This document shows, in pieces, positions 10,192 through 19,556 of a stretch of 64,000 nt of DNA. Source of the DNA: Sphingobacteriaceae bacterium (GTDB lineage Bacteria; Bacteroidota; Bacteroidia; B-17B0; Aurantibacillaceae); assembly GCA_002319075.1 (NCBI GenBank), contig NVQB01000001.1, positions 1,860,001 to 1,924,000 of the forward strand, read 5' to 3'. Position 1 is the first letter of the stretch. Each line of letters starts with the position of its first letter. Position numbers and translations under genes: made by a program. The notes under the pieces are model-generated. The model did not search any database, had not been told where the DNA came from, and saw nothing but the letters and a program-made list of their open reading frames with translations.

Positions 10192-10694
10192 GAAGCCGGA
10201 TTGACGATTTGATAAATTATTTCTTTTTTGCCCTCCGTAATTCTCTCTTCTAAAAATACGAGTCCCAATTTCGTCAGAACCTTAATGGAAGCTTTATTTT
10301 CGGGCATTGCCCGGCCTACGATGATTTGCATTTCAAATTTCCCGAATCCTAATTCTATACAAGCTTTCGCAGCTTCTGTAGCGAAACCTTTGTTCCAATA
10401 TTTTTTAAAAAAACGGAACCCGATATCATACTCTTTAAGATCGGGCGTAAATTTTAAACCACACCAACCTAAAAAATTGTTCGTGGTTTTTTCTATAACT
10501 GCCCAACGACCAAAGCCATATATTTTATAATGCGTGTATGCTTCCAGAAAGTCATGAGCTTCCTTTACCGACGCAAAAGGGATGTCGCCTGTATAGCAAA
10601 TTACTTCCGGATCAGAATTCAGATCATAGGCAGATTTAGCATCATCCGAATCCATTTCCCTTAAGTAAAGACGCTCCGTTTCAAGAATTTTCAT
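10182..10694 (-). CDS. GNAT acetyltransferase, RimJ/RimL type
   Basis: 170 residues, the usual size for a single GNAT domain. It starts MKILETERLYLREM, the common first strand of RimJ/RimL-like acetyltransferases. The acetyl-CoA-binding motif A is visible as FFKKYWNKGFATEAAKACIE followed by motif B (ENKASIKVLTKLGLVF). Likely an N-acetyltransferase of a protein alpha-amine or small amine; substrate unknown. It is the last of three leftward genes with the two to its right, 20 bp after the previous stop. Confidence 0.88.
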   Translation of the reverse strand: MKILETERLYLREMDSDDAKSAYDLNSDPEVICYTGDIPFASVKEAHDFLEAYTHYKIYGFGRWAVIEKTTNNFLGWCGLKFTPDLKEYDIGFRFFKKYWNKGFATEAAKACIELGFGKFEMQIIVGRAMPENKASIKVLTKLGLVFLEERITEGKKEIIYQIVNPASQL

Positions 10695-10714
10695 TAAGAA
10701 ATAAATTAAAGGTT

Positions 10715-11317
10715 TCAGACCAGTTTATTCCGGAGTTTCTCTCTCAGATCATTTTCCCATTCTGATTTAAGAATGCTCAAAACAATACTGTCTCGCCTTC
10801 CTCCCCTTCCATCTGGTCCAGAGCTACGCAGAATACCCTCTACAGTGCACCCTAAACTTTTCATGGCCGCAATACTTGTGGCATTATTGTTATCCGCTCT
10901 AAACTCAACACGCTCGATTTGCAAAGTGTTGAAAGCAAAATCCAACATTAAAAACTTGCAATGTTTATTTAACCCGGTGCCGCGAAAATTTTTTCCATAC
11001 CAGGTAAATCCAAGTTGCAGCGACTTGTTTGTCATTTGAATATCGTAGAACCGTGTACTACCGGCAAATTTTTGCTGACGTTTATCGAAAACAATAAACG
11101 GATACTCGCGTTTTGCGCTCTTAGCTTCCAGAGCAAGTGCGATATAATGTTTCAGATTATCCTTTCCACCTGCTTGCACAAGTGAATAGTACCAGATTTC
11201 AGGTTCGTTTAATGAAAACTCCAGAAGGTTGTCGTAGTCTGTAAATTCAAGAGGTCTAAGCAAAACCGCGTCATCTTCTAACCGAATACTAGTTGAAAAT
11301 GCGTCCGGCGAAAACAT
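10715..11317 (-). CDS. GNAT acetyltransferase, RimJ/RimL type
   Basis: 200 residues. Features of the RimJ/RimL branch: an N-terminal IRLEDDAVLLRPLEFTDYDN, a central LGFTWYGKNFRGTGLNKHCK pyrophosphate-binding loop, and the C-terminal RVEFRADNNNATSIAAMKSL with EGILR, typical of family members that acetylate small molecules or ribosomal proteins. It lies 2 bp after the coiled-coil membrane protein gene and 20 bp before another GNAT gene. The two acetyltransferases are only distantly alike, so they are not a recent tandem copy. Confidence 0.88.
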   Translation of the reverse strand: MFSPDAFSTSIRLEDDAVLLRPLEFTDYDNLLEFSLNEPEIWYYSLVQAGGKDNLKHYIALALEAKSAKREYPFIVFDKRQQKFAGSTRFYDIQMTNKSLQLGFTWYGKNFRGTGLNKHCKFLMLDFAFNTLQIERVEFRADNNNATSIAAMKSLGCTVEGILRSSGPDGRGGRRDSIVLSILKSEWENDLREKLRNKLV

Positions 11318-11319
11318 TT

Positions 11320-12243
11320 TTAATCCAGTTTAAAACTTGTGCTTCCAATCACCACACCGTCGCAGGTAACCTCCACCATGTACTTGCCGGGAACATATTC
11401 CCCTTGCCCTTCGCAGTACGTAACACCGCTTATTTCAACATTGGCATAGTTCAAGGTTTCTTTACCGGCAAAGTAACCGTTACTTTTGTTGAAGGTGAAC
11501 TTATAATTATCGTCGTAGTTTTTTGCCATTTCTTTTCCATCCGGTGTCATAATTCGAATATAGACGGTTTTCTCCCCGGTTTTAGCAATCTTATTTTCAC
11601 CTAAGGTGAAACCTACTTTTATTTTTTCAGTTTTGCTGGCCTTATTTGTTTCGCTTTCTTTTTTGCCTCCGCGTTTATAAGACACTGGCTTTGCAGTAAT
11701 ATTAAAACAGGTGAGCACGCTTCCCTTTGCTATGGTTGTTTTAAGTTCGTCTTTTTCTTTAATAAGGGTTGTTTGTTTCTCTTTTTCGAAATCAAGTTGT
11801 TTTAGAACTACTTTCTTTTCTTTTACCAGCGCTACATTCAGAGTATTTAATGAGTCTATGGTTCTAACATACCCTTGCATGATACCACGCAAAGTCTCCG
11901 TTTCCTTTCTTAGTTGTTTAATGATGTATGCATCCCCTTTATGTTTATCTGCCTGCTTGATGAGTTCTTCAATACGCGTGCGCTTCTCGTCGATTTCTTT
12001 CTGCATACCGGCATCCGTTACCTTCAGGCCGTCAAAATCCTTCTGTAAAACGATAAGATCCGCTTTAACGTTATCGCGTTCTACAATAACCTGCTCTGTC
12101 ACAATTTTTTCTCTGATAATCTCGTTTTTCGAGGTTTTCCATAGCCAAATGGTTATTCCATTGCTTGCGAGCAAAAGAATAATAAGAGACCATAAAATAA
12201 TAACACCGCCTCGTTTCCGTGATTTTTCTTTTTCTTCCGTCAT
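11320..12243 (-). CDS. Membrane-anchored coiled-coil protein of unknown function
   Basis: 307 residues. A short Lys/Arg-rich cytoplasmic N-terminus (MTEEKEKSRKRGG) precedes one transmembrane helix (VIILWSLIILLLASNGITIW). A long coiled coil follows (about 40-170, heptad-rich with many Glu and Lys), and the end is a C-terminal beta-rich domain (about 175-307; KIKVGFTLGENKIAKTGEK, YVPGKYMVEVTCDGVVIGST). By topology the coiled coil and beta domain are periplasmic. I do not recognise a named family. It is the first gene of the leftward group with the two GNAT genes. Its start lies back to back with the ComF gene (44 bp between starts). Confidence 0.8.
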   Translation of the reverse strand: MTEEKEKSRKRGGVIILWSLIILLLASNGITIWLWKTSKNEIIREKIVTEQVIVERDNVKADLIVLQKDFDGLKVTDAGMQKEIDEKRTRIEELIKQADKHKGDAYIIKQLRKETETLRGIMQGYVRTIDSLNTLNVALVKEKKVVLKQLDFEKEKQTTLIKEKDELKTTIAKGSVLTCFNITAKPVSYKRGGKKESETNKASKTEKIKVGFTLGENKIAKTGEKTVYIRIMTPDGKEMAKNYDDNYKFTFNKSNGYFAGKETLNYANVEISGVTYCEGQGEYVPGKYMVEVTCDGVVIGSTSFKLD

Positions 12244-12269
12244 TTTACAAAAATAACATACAAAAATGC

Positions 12270-12277
12270 TATTTTAG
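12270..12277 (+). promoter_or_regulatory. -7 box for the ComF gene
   Basis: TATTTTAG, one mismatch from TAnnTTTG, placed 10 bp before the ATG at 12288. It supports that start over an upstream in-frame start at 12219, which lies inside the divergent gene. Confidence 0.45.
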
Positions 12278-12287
12278 TGTGAGAAGT

Positions 12288-12980
12288 ATGGCACTTATTA
12301 ACGATTTCATGTCATTAATTTACCCTCGCCAATGCGAAGCTTGTGCTAACAGCCTGTTTGCTCATGAAATCTACTTGTGTAACCATTGTAAGTTAAATCT
12401 TCCTAAAAGTAATTACCATTTACATAGCGACTCTGAGTTGATTCAAACGTTCAGTGGCCGTGTTCCTCTGGTTAATGCCGCCTGCTACTATTTATATGAG
12501 AAAAGCGGTAAGATTCAAAAATTATTGCATGCCATTAAATACGAAGAACAAAAAGAACTTAGCGAATATCTTGGCAAACTTTACGGAAAAGATCTGGTAA
12601 ATGAGAGTTCGTTCCAAAACGTGGAAGTTATACTCCCTGTTCCTCTGCATAAAAACAAATTAAAACACAGGGGCTTTAACCAGAGTGAATGGTTTGCAAA
12701 AGGTCTCTCACAAAGCCTGGAAAAAAAAGTAGATATAGTTTCCTTGGAAAGAGTTGTGGATACCGCAACACAAACTAAGAAGAAAAAATTTCAACGTTGG
12801 GAAAATGTAGAAGGCATTTTTAAATTACATACTGATGCAAAATTAGCTAACAAGCATGTGCTTTTAGTAGACGATGTAGTGACCACAGGGGCTACTATTG
12901 AAGCCTGCTGGGAAGCTTTGCGACATGTGAGTGGTATAAGAGTTTCTTTAGCGAGTATTGCCTTTGCTTCAAAACACTGA
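12288..12980 (+). CDS. comF: ComF family phosphoribosyltransferase-like protein
   Basis: About 230 residues from the ATG at 12288 (MALINDFMSLIYPRQCEAC). The N-terminus carries the ComF zinc-ribbon (CEAC...CNHC). The C-terminal type I phosphoribosyltransferase fold shows PVPLHKNKLKHRGFNQSE and the PRPP-binding loop VLLVDDVVTTGATI. In competent bacteria ComF acts in the cytosol during uptake of transforming DNA; many non-competent species carry homologues, so that role is not assured here. An in-frame start at 12219 exists but overlaps the neighbouring gene and lacks the conserved start. Confidence 0.93.
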   Translation: MALINDFMSLIYPRQCEACANSLFAHEIYLCNHCKLNLPKSNYHLHSDSELIQTFSGRVPLVNAACYYLYEKSGKIQKLLHAIKYEEQKELSEYLGKLYGKDLVNESSFQNVEVILPVPLHKNKLKHRGFNQSEWFAKGLSQSLEKKVDIVSLERVVDTATQTKKKKFQRWENVEGIFKLHTDAKLANKHVLLVDDVVTTGATIEACWEALRHVSGIRVSLASIAFASKH

Positions 12981-12987
12981 TCTGAGT

Positions 12988-13416
12988 CTAAAGGGCCAGA
13001 AATCTCTCCCTGTCTTCATTAGCTAATAAAGCACAACTCTCCACTCTGCCAAAAATCTTCTTTCTTCGGCGCGCGATAAAATCGTAGACCCAGTTTCGGA
13101 GGAAAGGTGGTATGATTACAAAAACAATGGCAAAAGACCAGGGAGCGCGCATAAACGGAGCCAGGCGCAACGCCGCGCAGGACTTAATGTAGGCAGAATG
13201 ATCTTTGACTAATATGACACTATCGATCTTCTCATCAATTTCAAAATACTTCCGCAGTGCTTTTCCAATTTCAGATTCTAAAGGTGCAAAATGCATCCTC
13301 TTATTTTTATTTTCATTGCGTAAAAAGAACTGAATAGTCTTATTACAAAAGCCGCATTCCCCATCAAATAATAAAATGGGTTGTTTGCTCAGTGCTTCTT
13401 GTATTTCTTTCGTCAT
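12988..13416 (-). CDS. DCC family thiol-disulfide oxidoreductase (DUF393)
   Basis: 142 residues with the defining DGxCxxC motif at residues 18-24 (FDGECGFC, Cys21 and Cys24) in a thioredoxin-like fold. Other family marks are KRMHFAPLES and the C-terminal WVYDFIARRRKKIFG. It has no signal peptide. It is the last gene of a leftward operon: 3 bp separate it from the propeller lipoprotein gene. DUF393 proteins are often encoded beside HTTM membrane proteins; one such protein is encoded 6 kb away (19557-20399). Confidence 0.9.
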   Translation of the reverse strand: MTKEIQEALSKQPILLFDGECGFCNKTIQFFLRNENKNKRMHFAPLESEIGKALRKYFEIDEKIDSVILVKDHSAYIKSCAALRLAPFMRAPWSFAIVFVIIPPFLRNWVYDFIARRRKKIFGRVESCALLANEDRERFLAL

Positions 13417-13419
13417 AAT

Positions 13420-14889
13420 TTAGGGGCGTGCAAAAATAAAATAAGGATCAGAACTCAATTCGTATTTTTTTGATAAAACTTTAAATGAGGTTAAATCTAC
13501 AAAGTTCACAAATCCGTTTCTTCCTGTACACTCACTGGTATGATGAGGCAAAGGGCCATTAACGGAAACATTGCGTGACAACACATACAGAAGTTTTTTT
13601 GTTTCATCTACTGCAATGCCATGAGGTTGGTAACCACACTTTATATTTGTAGTGTTGTAACTGTTTGCATCTATGCGCGTCAGAATTCCAGTTGCTCCTG
13701 GAAGTGTCGTATAATCTTCTGTACAACTTACATAATACTGATGCATGACGCTTGAATAGATGATCTCCTGCGGTTGTTGGCCCGTTGGTATAATTTTCAC
13801 CACCTGATTTGTACTGAGATCCAAAACTCTCACATCGTTTGATTGCTGGCAGGTGATTAACAAATTACTTTCATCAGCACTCAGCAAAAGATCGTGGGGC
13901 CAGATACTGAGATTATTGGGAATGCTTGTATTTTCAAGAAAAATGGTGCCCGCATCCGAGAATGAAGTATCCAGTACAGTGATATAATTGCTGTATTGAG
14001 CACCAACATACACCTTATCCTCTGCAGGATTCAGCGCAATGCCGTGGGGATTTGCCAGCAGGCCTGAAAACGCCAGGAGTTTTCTATTCTCTAGATCTAC
14101 CGCAGTAATGCGACCATTCGCATTTAAAGAAGTGCAATAAGCGCGTTTTCCATTTTTCGAAATGATAAAGGTATTCCATTCTTGTACATCCTCGGGTCCG
14201 GTTCCTGCTGCGGCGGGAGTTAAGGGAATGTCACCTACATAACTGTCGTCGCTGCACCGAAACTTCTGCATGATATTATTATTTACAAAAATAACATACC
14301 AATACTTACCGTCGGGCGAAACCCGCACTTGGTGAGGCGTATCTTCATTAGGCTTATTTCCAACATTGATAAAACGCATGGGTAATTGTGTTTCGGCGTC
14401 AAAAACGGTAACCACATCACAGCCCTGATTGACAGCGTAAAATTTTTTTCGGTTTGCCTCAGACCACATAATAGTTCCATTTATGTCTGGAGCACCTTTG
14501 TCGATCCAGTTCTTTATCTCTGTTACTTTCTCAAATGAAAGAGGATCTCCGTTCAGTGGCATCAGTGGAGTGTTTCTAATGCCAAGTTCGGGATAGGTGT
14601 TAATGAAATAACACAGTGAAGAAAATTTACTACTAAACGGAATGACAGGTGAGCCACTACCAGAACCTTTAAACATGGTTGACCAGGTTTCCAGATTAAG
14701 TCCGGCTGCGGCCTGATAACTGCTTGTATTGTGACAACCAGAAACCGCGCAGGTGCCTACCATGATCTTTGCAATGTTGGTTGGGTAATTACTCCGGTTC
14801 AATTTTTCAATATCCTTTCCAATGTCTTTAGTGCAGGAGCAAAGAAGGAACAAAGAAAAAACCAGTATAGCAGCGAATTTGTTTTTCAA
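13420..14889 (-). CDS. Lipoprotein with CX4CH haem-like site and beta-propeller
   Basis: 489 residues. The lipoprotein signal ends LLCSC (Cys about 19). Next is a small cytochrome-like region with CAVSGCH (C47, C52, H53), a CX4CH instead of the usual CXXCH, and a downstream TPLMPL that could give a Met ligand. The remainder (about 130-489) is a YVTN/YNCE-type seven-bladed propeller with repeated phrases such as VSPDGKYWYVIFVNNNI and ITCQQSNDVRVLDLSTNQVV. It is probably attached to the outer membrane facing the periplasm or surface. It is the middle gene of a three-gene operon, 3 bp from each neighbour. Haem binding is inferred from the motif only. Confidence 0.85.
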   Translation of the reverse strand: MKNKFAAILVFSLFLLCSCTKDIGKDIEKLNRSNYPTNIAKIMVGTCAVSGCHNTSSYQAAAGLNLETWSTMFKGSGSGSPVIPFSSKFSSLCYFINTYPELGIRNTPLMPLNGDPLSFEKVTEIKNWIDKGAPDINGTIMWSEANRKKFYAVNQGCDVVTVFDAETQLPMRFINVGNKPNEDTPHQVRVSPDGKYWYVIFVNNNIMQKFRCSDDSYVGDIPLTPAAAGTGPEDVQEWNTFIISKNGKRAYCTSLNANGRITAVDLENRKLLAFSGLLANPHGIALNPAEDKVYVGAQYSNYITVLDTSFSDAGTIFLENTSIPNNLSIWPHDLLLSADESNLLITCQQSNDVRVLDLSTNQVVKIIPTGQQPQEIIYSSVMHQYYVSCTEDYTTLPGATGILTRIDANSYNTTNIKCGYQPHGIAVDETKKLLYVLSRNVSVNGPLPHHTSECTGRNGFVNFVDLTSFKVLSKKYELSSDPYFIFARP

Positions 14890-14892
14890 AAA

Positions 14893-17151
14893 TTAGTCTT
14901 TAATAATCTTTTTTGTAACCGTGAAGCTTTTTTTGTTGGTTGTTATTGTGAGATTCACGAAGTATACTCCTTTGTTTAAACCAGATATATCCAGGTTTTC
15001 CGAATTAGCATTTAAGTTAGATTGAAGAACTTGTTTTCCGATTAAATCATAAACAGAGACGGTTGCTTTCTGGAAGTCCACCGAATTTATTTCAACTGTA
15101 ATTATGTCGCTGGAAGGATTTGGGAATAAAACTATTGTAGAAGCCTGATCGGAGTTATAGTCATTTAAACCAACGTACATCGAATTAGACGAAAAGAAAT
15201 TTAATCCTCCTCCTGCATTTCCGACAATGAGATCGCGTTTGTTATCACCATTAACATCCTCATACCAAACGGTAGATTGACTCCCCTCATTTAACCCATT
15301 CACAGACGAAGTTATTTTTGTAAAAGAACTAGTTAGTACCGAAGGAACAGCATATTGAAAGATACTTCCACTAAAAGATCCAACTAGTAAATTAACTGTA
15401 GAGCTTCCGGTTTCCCTGTAGAAAAATGGCACCGCATATCCATCATAACCAAAAATATTCGGATCTCCTTTAACATCAACACCTCCCAACGCAGCTGTTA
15501 CTAAAGTAAATGAAGGTGCAGATGAAGTGCCAATGTTCCTGTACCAGGCAATCTTTCCATTTTGCATACCAACCAGGATGTCTAATTTAGAGTCATTATC
15601 AAGATCGAATAGTTGTGGGGCTGCCGCTGCAAAGGGTGTTGTTATAGTAAAAGGATTTTCGTGAAACACTGAAAAATTACAAAGCGCATTTGCACCCGCC
15701 GTATTTTCCAGCCAGTGAATTTGTCCGCTGGATGTTCCCAATAAAATATCGTTGTCACCATCCTGATCAATGTCACCCACCGTAGGCACTGCATTGTTGA
15801 TTGGCAGGGTGCTTACCAACGTGCGTGTGCTAAGGCTTGCATAGTCGCGAGTAACCAATGAATAACTTGGTTGGCTTGTTGTTCCTATATTTTTATATAA
15901 TGTTAAACGCGACCTATTTGTAGTATTTATGTAATAGCCATAATTTCCAATGAGTAAATCCTTCAATCCGTCAGCGTTATAATCGAACAAAACAGGAAAA
16001 GCATTCTGTCCCACTTCGATCATTTCATCCTGCAAAAAATTATATTTATCAAACTGGAAATTTACAGTGCTTGTGCTACTCGCGTTTTTGTATAACCACA
16101 TACTTCTGTAGTTTTCGCTGCCGTAAGCATTGGGAGTTACTATCAAATCTTTTTTATTATCACCGTCTACATCCACGTTGTACGCACAAGGAAAATTATT
16201 CATTTTAACATGTGTTGTATTTCCTTTGTTCGGATAGTTTGGATAAAGTTTGGTTGTATCAGTAAAAGAGGCTGTGAGTGTAGATCCGGTATTATGAACA
16301 TACTGAATATCGTTACAGGCAATATCACCCATAAGTAAATCCCAGTCAAGGTCACCATCGCTATCAATACAAGTGAGACATGAGCCGGCATGATAAGTTT
16401 TAGGAGCATTTGAATCTTCCGAAGGTTTATTGGTTTCACAAACATTCATAGTTACTTCACAATTACTTTCATTTATTCTTCCCCAGCAATTGTCTGTGTA
16501 ATCAAAAACCAAACTATCGCAACCATATCCTTTTTCTTTAGAAACATTTTTGTGGTATTGAATAAAAATTCCCTGGGGCGAAAAAGTAAGCACGTCAATA
16601 TCTCCGTCACCATCAATATCAACGATTCCAGGTACCCCCTGGGTACTTGCATATAGGTTGGTGACCGCCGGAGCTCCCCCTGCATTATAATCTGAAAGCA
16701 GAAGCGGACTTACCAGTGTAAAAGCAAGGCTCGATCCGTTACTCACATTTTTGTACACAGCTATGCCTGAATTTACCGAGCAAAAAAGATCTTCTTTACC
16801 ATCACAATTATAATCCTTAAAAACCGCCCAGTTGGTTACCTGCGGAAACATATAACTTTGATACCAATCTTCTTTATATTTTGTTTCGCCTACAGAACCA
16901 ATATTAATGAAGCATCTGAAACGGCCCACACCGTAGAGATTAAGGCGATCAAAAACAACGAGGTCTTTTTTATTGTCTCCATTGAGATCCATGTTGGAAA
17001 CGTTTGAGAAATTTATTCCATTAGCCCATGGCATTTTTAAAACATAGCCATTTTCAATAACAGTAATTGTATCACGTGCAACAGTAAGTTGTGCGAACAC
17101 ACTCTTCAAAGAAAAGCAAAAAGCCAGTATTAAAACTCTCTTAAACATCAT
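14893..17151 (-). CDS. FG-GAP/VCBS-repeat protein with T9SS type A sorting domain
   Basis: About 752 residues. Tandem ATGs (17151, 17148) start a signal peptide (MFKRVLILAFCFSLKSVFAQ). The body carries many FG-GAP-type calcium-binding loops of the form DxDGDxxxDLxxG (DINGDGDIDVL-like; for example DIDGDGDIDVLTF, DIDQDGDNDILLG), giving an integrin-like propeller. The last ~80 residues are a T9SS type A signal (LFPNPSSDIITVEI, VSVYDLIGKQVLQ, LNKGVYFVNL). It is therefore exported across the outer membrane and probably attached to the surface. It heads the operon with the haem-like lipoprotein and the DCC protein. Adhesion or matrix role is inferred. Confidence 0.9.
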   Translation of the reverse strand: MMFKRVLILAFCFSLKSVFAQLTVARDTITVIENGYVLKMPWANGINFSNVSNMDLNGDNKKDLVVFDRLNLYGVGRFRCFINIGSVGETKYKEDWYQSYMFPQVTNWAVFKDYNCDGKEDLFCSVNSGIAVYKNVSNGSSLAFTLVSPLLLSDYNAGGAPAVTNLYASTQGVPGIVDIDGDGDIDVLTFSPQGIFIQYHKNVSKEKGYGCDSLVFDYTDNCWGRINESNCEVTMNVCETNKPSEDSNAPKTYHAGSCLTCIDSDGDLDWDLLMGDIACNDIQYVHNTGSTLTASFTDTTKLYPNYPNKGNTTHVKMNNFPCAYNVDVDGDNKKDLIVTPNAYGSENYRSMWLYKNASSTSTVNFQFDKYNFLQDEMIEVGQNAFPVLFDYNADGLKDLLIGNYGYYINTTNRSRLTLYKNIGTTSQPSYSLVTRDYASLSTRTLVSTLPINNAVPTVGDIDQDGDNDILLGTSSGQIHWLENTAGANALCNFSVFHENPFTITTPFAAAAPQLFDLDNDSKLDILVGMQNGKIAWYRNIGTSSAPSFTLVTAALGGVDVKGDPNIFGYDGYAVPFFYRETGSSTVNLLVGSFSGSIFQYAVPSVLTSSFTKITSSVNGLNEGSQSTVWYEDVNGDNKRDLIVGNAGGGLNFFSSNSMYVGLNDYNSDQASTIVLFPNPSSDIITVEINSVDFQKATVSVYDLIGKQVLQSNLNANSENLDISGLNKGVYFVNLTITTNKKSFTVTKKIIKD

Positions 17152-17154
17152 ATA

Positions 17155-17162
17155 CAAAAATA
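17155..17162 (-). promoter_or_regulatory. -7 box directly before the FG-GAP gene start
   Basis: On the minus strand the sequence is TATTTTTG, a full match to TAnnTTTG, only 3 bp before the ATG at 17151. The same TTTGTATATG junction recurs at 60823-60832. Confidence 0.45.
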
Positions 17163-17279
17163 TACAAATTATCGCCCAAAAACCAAGACTTAAGCGCCAT
17201 TTAAAAGGTAAAATAATCCAAATAAGAAAGTTGCGCCAGGCCAGGCATTTTTTTTGTAATTTAAAAGTGAATTTCTATT

Positions 17280-19514
17280 GTGAAAAAATTACTCTGCATA
17301 GTCCTTTTTCTTCTGCTAAGTCTGCCTGGTTTATCCTTTCACATCGTTGGCGGCGAAATAATTTACAATGATCTTGGAAATGGGAAATACGAAATTATAT
17401 TGAAAATTTACCGTGATTGCGCCGCCCTAAATGCAAGTCCTTTTGATGGTTTATCCAACACTCCTCCGGCATACCTCACGAGTTATAATGCTGCAGGTAA
17501 CGTGGACACCCTTTACGAAATGGGTTCCCCTTTAATTTCCTCTGTCCCTTCGGCCTTTAATAATGCCTGCGTTTATGCGCCAAATGATATTTGTATTGAA
17601 GAAGGGATCTACACAGCCACGCTAACCCTACCGCCAAGATCAGGAGGCTATACATTGGTCTATCAGCGCTGCTGTAGAAATGCCATTATTTCAAATCTCT
17701 TATTACCCGCAACACAAGGCGCCACCTATTTTACAAAAATTCCAGGACCAGAAGAAGTGACTGCAAACAGCTCACCCCGCTACACGAAATTTCCACCCAT
17801 TTATATTTGTGACAATGTAGCTTTGAGATTTGATCATTCGGCCACTGATCCGGATGGCGATCAATTGGTTTATTCATTGTGCGCGCCTTATGCGGGACTT
17901 GATGGTTGTTGTGCATCCCTAAATAGTTCAGTGCCTTTTTCCAGCAGCGTGTGTCCTTCGCCCCCGGCATCTTGTCCAACAGTAGCTTCTGCTCCACCCT
18001 ACAGTACTGTTATGTTTGTAGCTCCCTTTAGTGGCGGTTATCCGATAGCTAGTAACCCGGTTTTTGCAATTAATCCAACTACAGGAGAGTTAACAGGCAC
18101 ACCAACACTTACCGGACAATATGTTGTTGGCGTTTGCGTTCAGGAATACCGTAACAATGTCCTGCTGAATACGCACTTCCGAGATTTTCAATTTACCGTT
18201 ATTCCATGCACTGTTACGGTGTTAAGTGCCGTGGCCGATCAAACACAGCAATGCCAGGGGCAAACCATTTATTTTAAGAATCAGAGTTTAAATAATTCTA
18301 CGAGCCCGGTTTATCATTGGGACTTCGGTGTATCCGGAACCAATTCTGATACTTCCAATTTAGTGAGTCCTAATTATCTATATCCTGACACAGGTATTTA
18401 TACAATATCCCTTGTTACCAACCCCGGCAGACCATGCACGGATACTTTGAGAAAACAAGTCTATGTTTACCCGCCCTTAAAAATTAAATTTAAACAGCCC
18501 GACCGACAATGTTTTAAAGGCAACGCGTTTACCTTTACTACTCAAGGCGACTATCTTCCCCAGACCACTTTTGATTGGAACTTTACAAGCTCTGCCACTC
18601 CGGTAACTTCTAACTTAAAGGATCCCGTCGGCATTCATTTTAACCAACCGGGCGTTTATTTTGTAAAAATGCGGGCGAAGCAATTTGCTTGCCGCGATTC
18701 GTTTACAGATAGCGTAAGGGTAATACGAAGTCCAAAAGCTAAAATCAATACCGTTCAACCCGGGCTTTGCGAACCGGCCTCCGTAGGCTTTAGTAACGGA
18801 ACCCTCAGTGATATTCCCGTCACGTATTTATGGAAATTCAGCGATGGCACAAGTTCTACGGAATTTGAACCTTTAAAAATATTTACACCCGCGGGCACTT
18901 ATGCGGCCACTCTTATTGCGGAATCTAAGCAGATCTGCAAGGACACCTCGATGGTTGTATTGTCGCCAATAGTCGTGAATCCCAGTCCTGTTGCCGCTTT
19001 CAGTCTAAGCCCCAAAGAGACCAGTATTTTTGAGCCTGAGATTACTGTAAAAAGTTTAGCGAGTGCTGATGTTGTAAATCTTATTTTTTATTTCGGAGAT
19101 GGACAAACTTCAACCGCTATTCAAAACTTGCATAGTTATTCTGACTTTGGAGATTACAGGGTAACGCAATTGGTCACCAATCAATTTGGATGCAGTGATA
19201 GCATCAGTGATCTCGTGAAAATCTTACCCGAGTTCAGGTTTTGGATTCCAAATTCGTTTACCCCGGATGATAACGGACGCAACGATATTTTTATGCCCGT
19301 TACCATTGGCGCTTTAAATTATGATTTTGAAATCTTTAATCGCTGGGGACAAAGAATTTTTAAAACAACAAACCCCGAGGAAGGCTGGAACGGCTCTTAT
19401 AAAGGCCTTGAGAGTCCACAGGGAATTTACGCCTGGAAAATAACTTTAAAAAATGTTGCGACTCAAAAAAGCGAAACGCATTTGGGTCACGTTACACTTA
19501 TTAGAAATCCCTGA
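17280..19514 (+). CDS. PKD-domain surface protein with T9SS type B (gliding-motility-associated) C-terminus
   Basis: 744 residues from a GTG start that gives a signal peptide (MKKLLCIVLFLLLSLPGLSF). The N-terminal half resembles the large adhesin family that begins HIVGGEIIYNDLGNGKYEI and contains TDPDGDQLVYSLC. It is followed by several PKD-like domains (YHWDFGVSGTNSDTSNLVS, WKFSDGTSSTEFEPLKIF). The end is a classical type B sorting domain: WIPNSFTPDDNGRNDIF, IFNRWGQRIFKTTNPEEGWN, SPQGIYAWKI. Cargo of this class depends on the T9SS and often a PorP/SprF partner; none lies in this window. Probable surface adhesin. Confidence 0.92.
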   Translation: MKKLLCIVLFLLLSLPGLSFHIVGGEIIYNDLGNGKYEIILKIYRDCAALNASPFDGLSNTPPAYLTSYNAAGNVDTLYEMGSPLISSVPSAFNNACVYAPNDICIEEGIYTATLTLPPRSGGYTLVYQRCCRNAIISNLLLPATQGATYFTKIPGPEEVTANSSPRYTKFPPIYICDNVALRFDHSATDPDGDQLVYSLCAPYAGLDGCCASLNSSVPFSSSVCPSPPASCPTVASAPPYSTVMFVAPFSGGYPIASNPVFAINPTTGELTGTPTLTGQYVVGVCVQEYRNNVLLNTHFRDFQFTVIPCTVTVLSAVADQTQQCQGQTIYFKNQSLNNSTSPVYHWDFGVSGTNSDTSNLVSPNYLYPDTGIYTISLVTNPGRPCTDTLRKQVYVYPPLKIKFKQPDRQCFKGNAFTFTTQGDYLPQTTFDWNFTSSATPVTSNLKDPVGIHFNQPGVYFVKMRAKQFACRDSFTDSVRVIRSPKAKINTVQPGLCEPASVGFSNGTLSDIPVTYLWKFSDGTSSTEFEPLKIFTPAGTYAATLIAESKQICKDTSMVVLSPIVVNPSPVAAFSLSPKETSIFEPEITVKSLASADVVNLIFYFGDGQTSTAIQNLHSYSDFGDYRVTQLVTNQFGCSDSISDLVKILPEFRFWIPNSFTPDDNGRNDIFMPVTIGALNYDFEIFNRWGQRIFKTTNPEEGWNGSYKGLESPQGIYAWKITLKNVATQKSETHLGHVTLIRNP

Positions 19515-19556
19515 GCATTAAAATAAATCTTACATTTAAGTTCAGGATTTTGTTCA

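Noticed and set aside
11711-12256. 181-codon plus-strand frame
   Set aside because: It is the shadow of the coiled-coil membrane protein gene, whose signal anchor and heptads are convincing.
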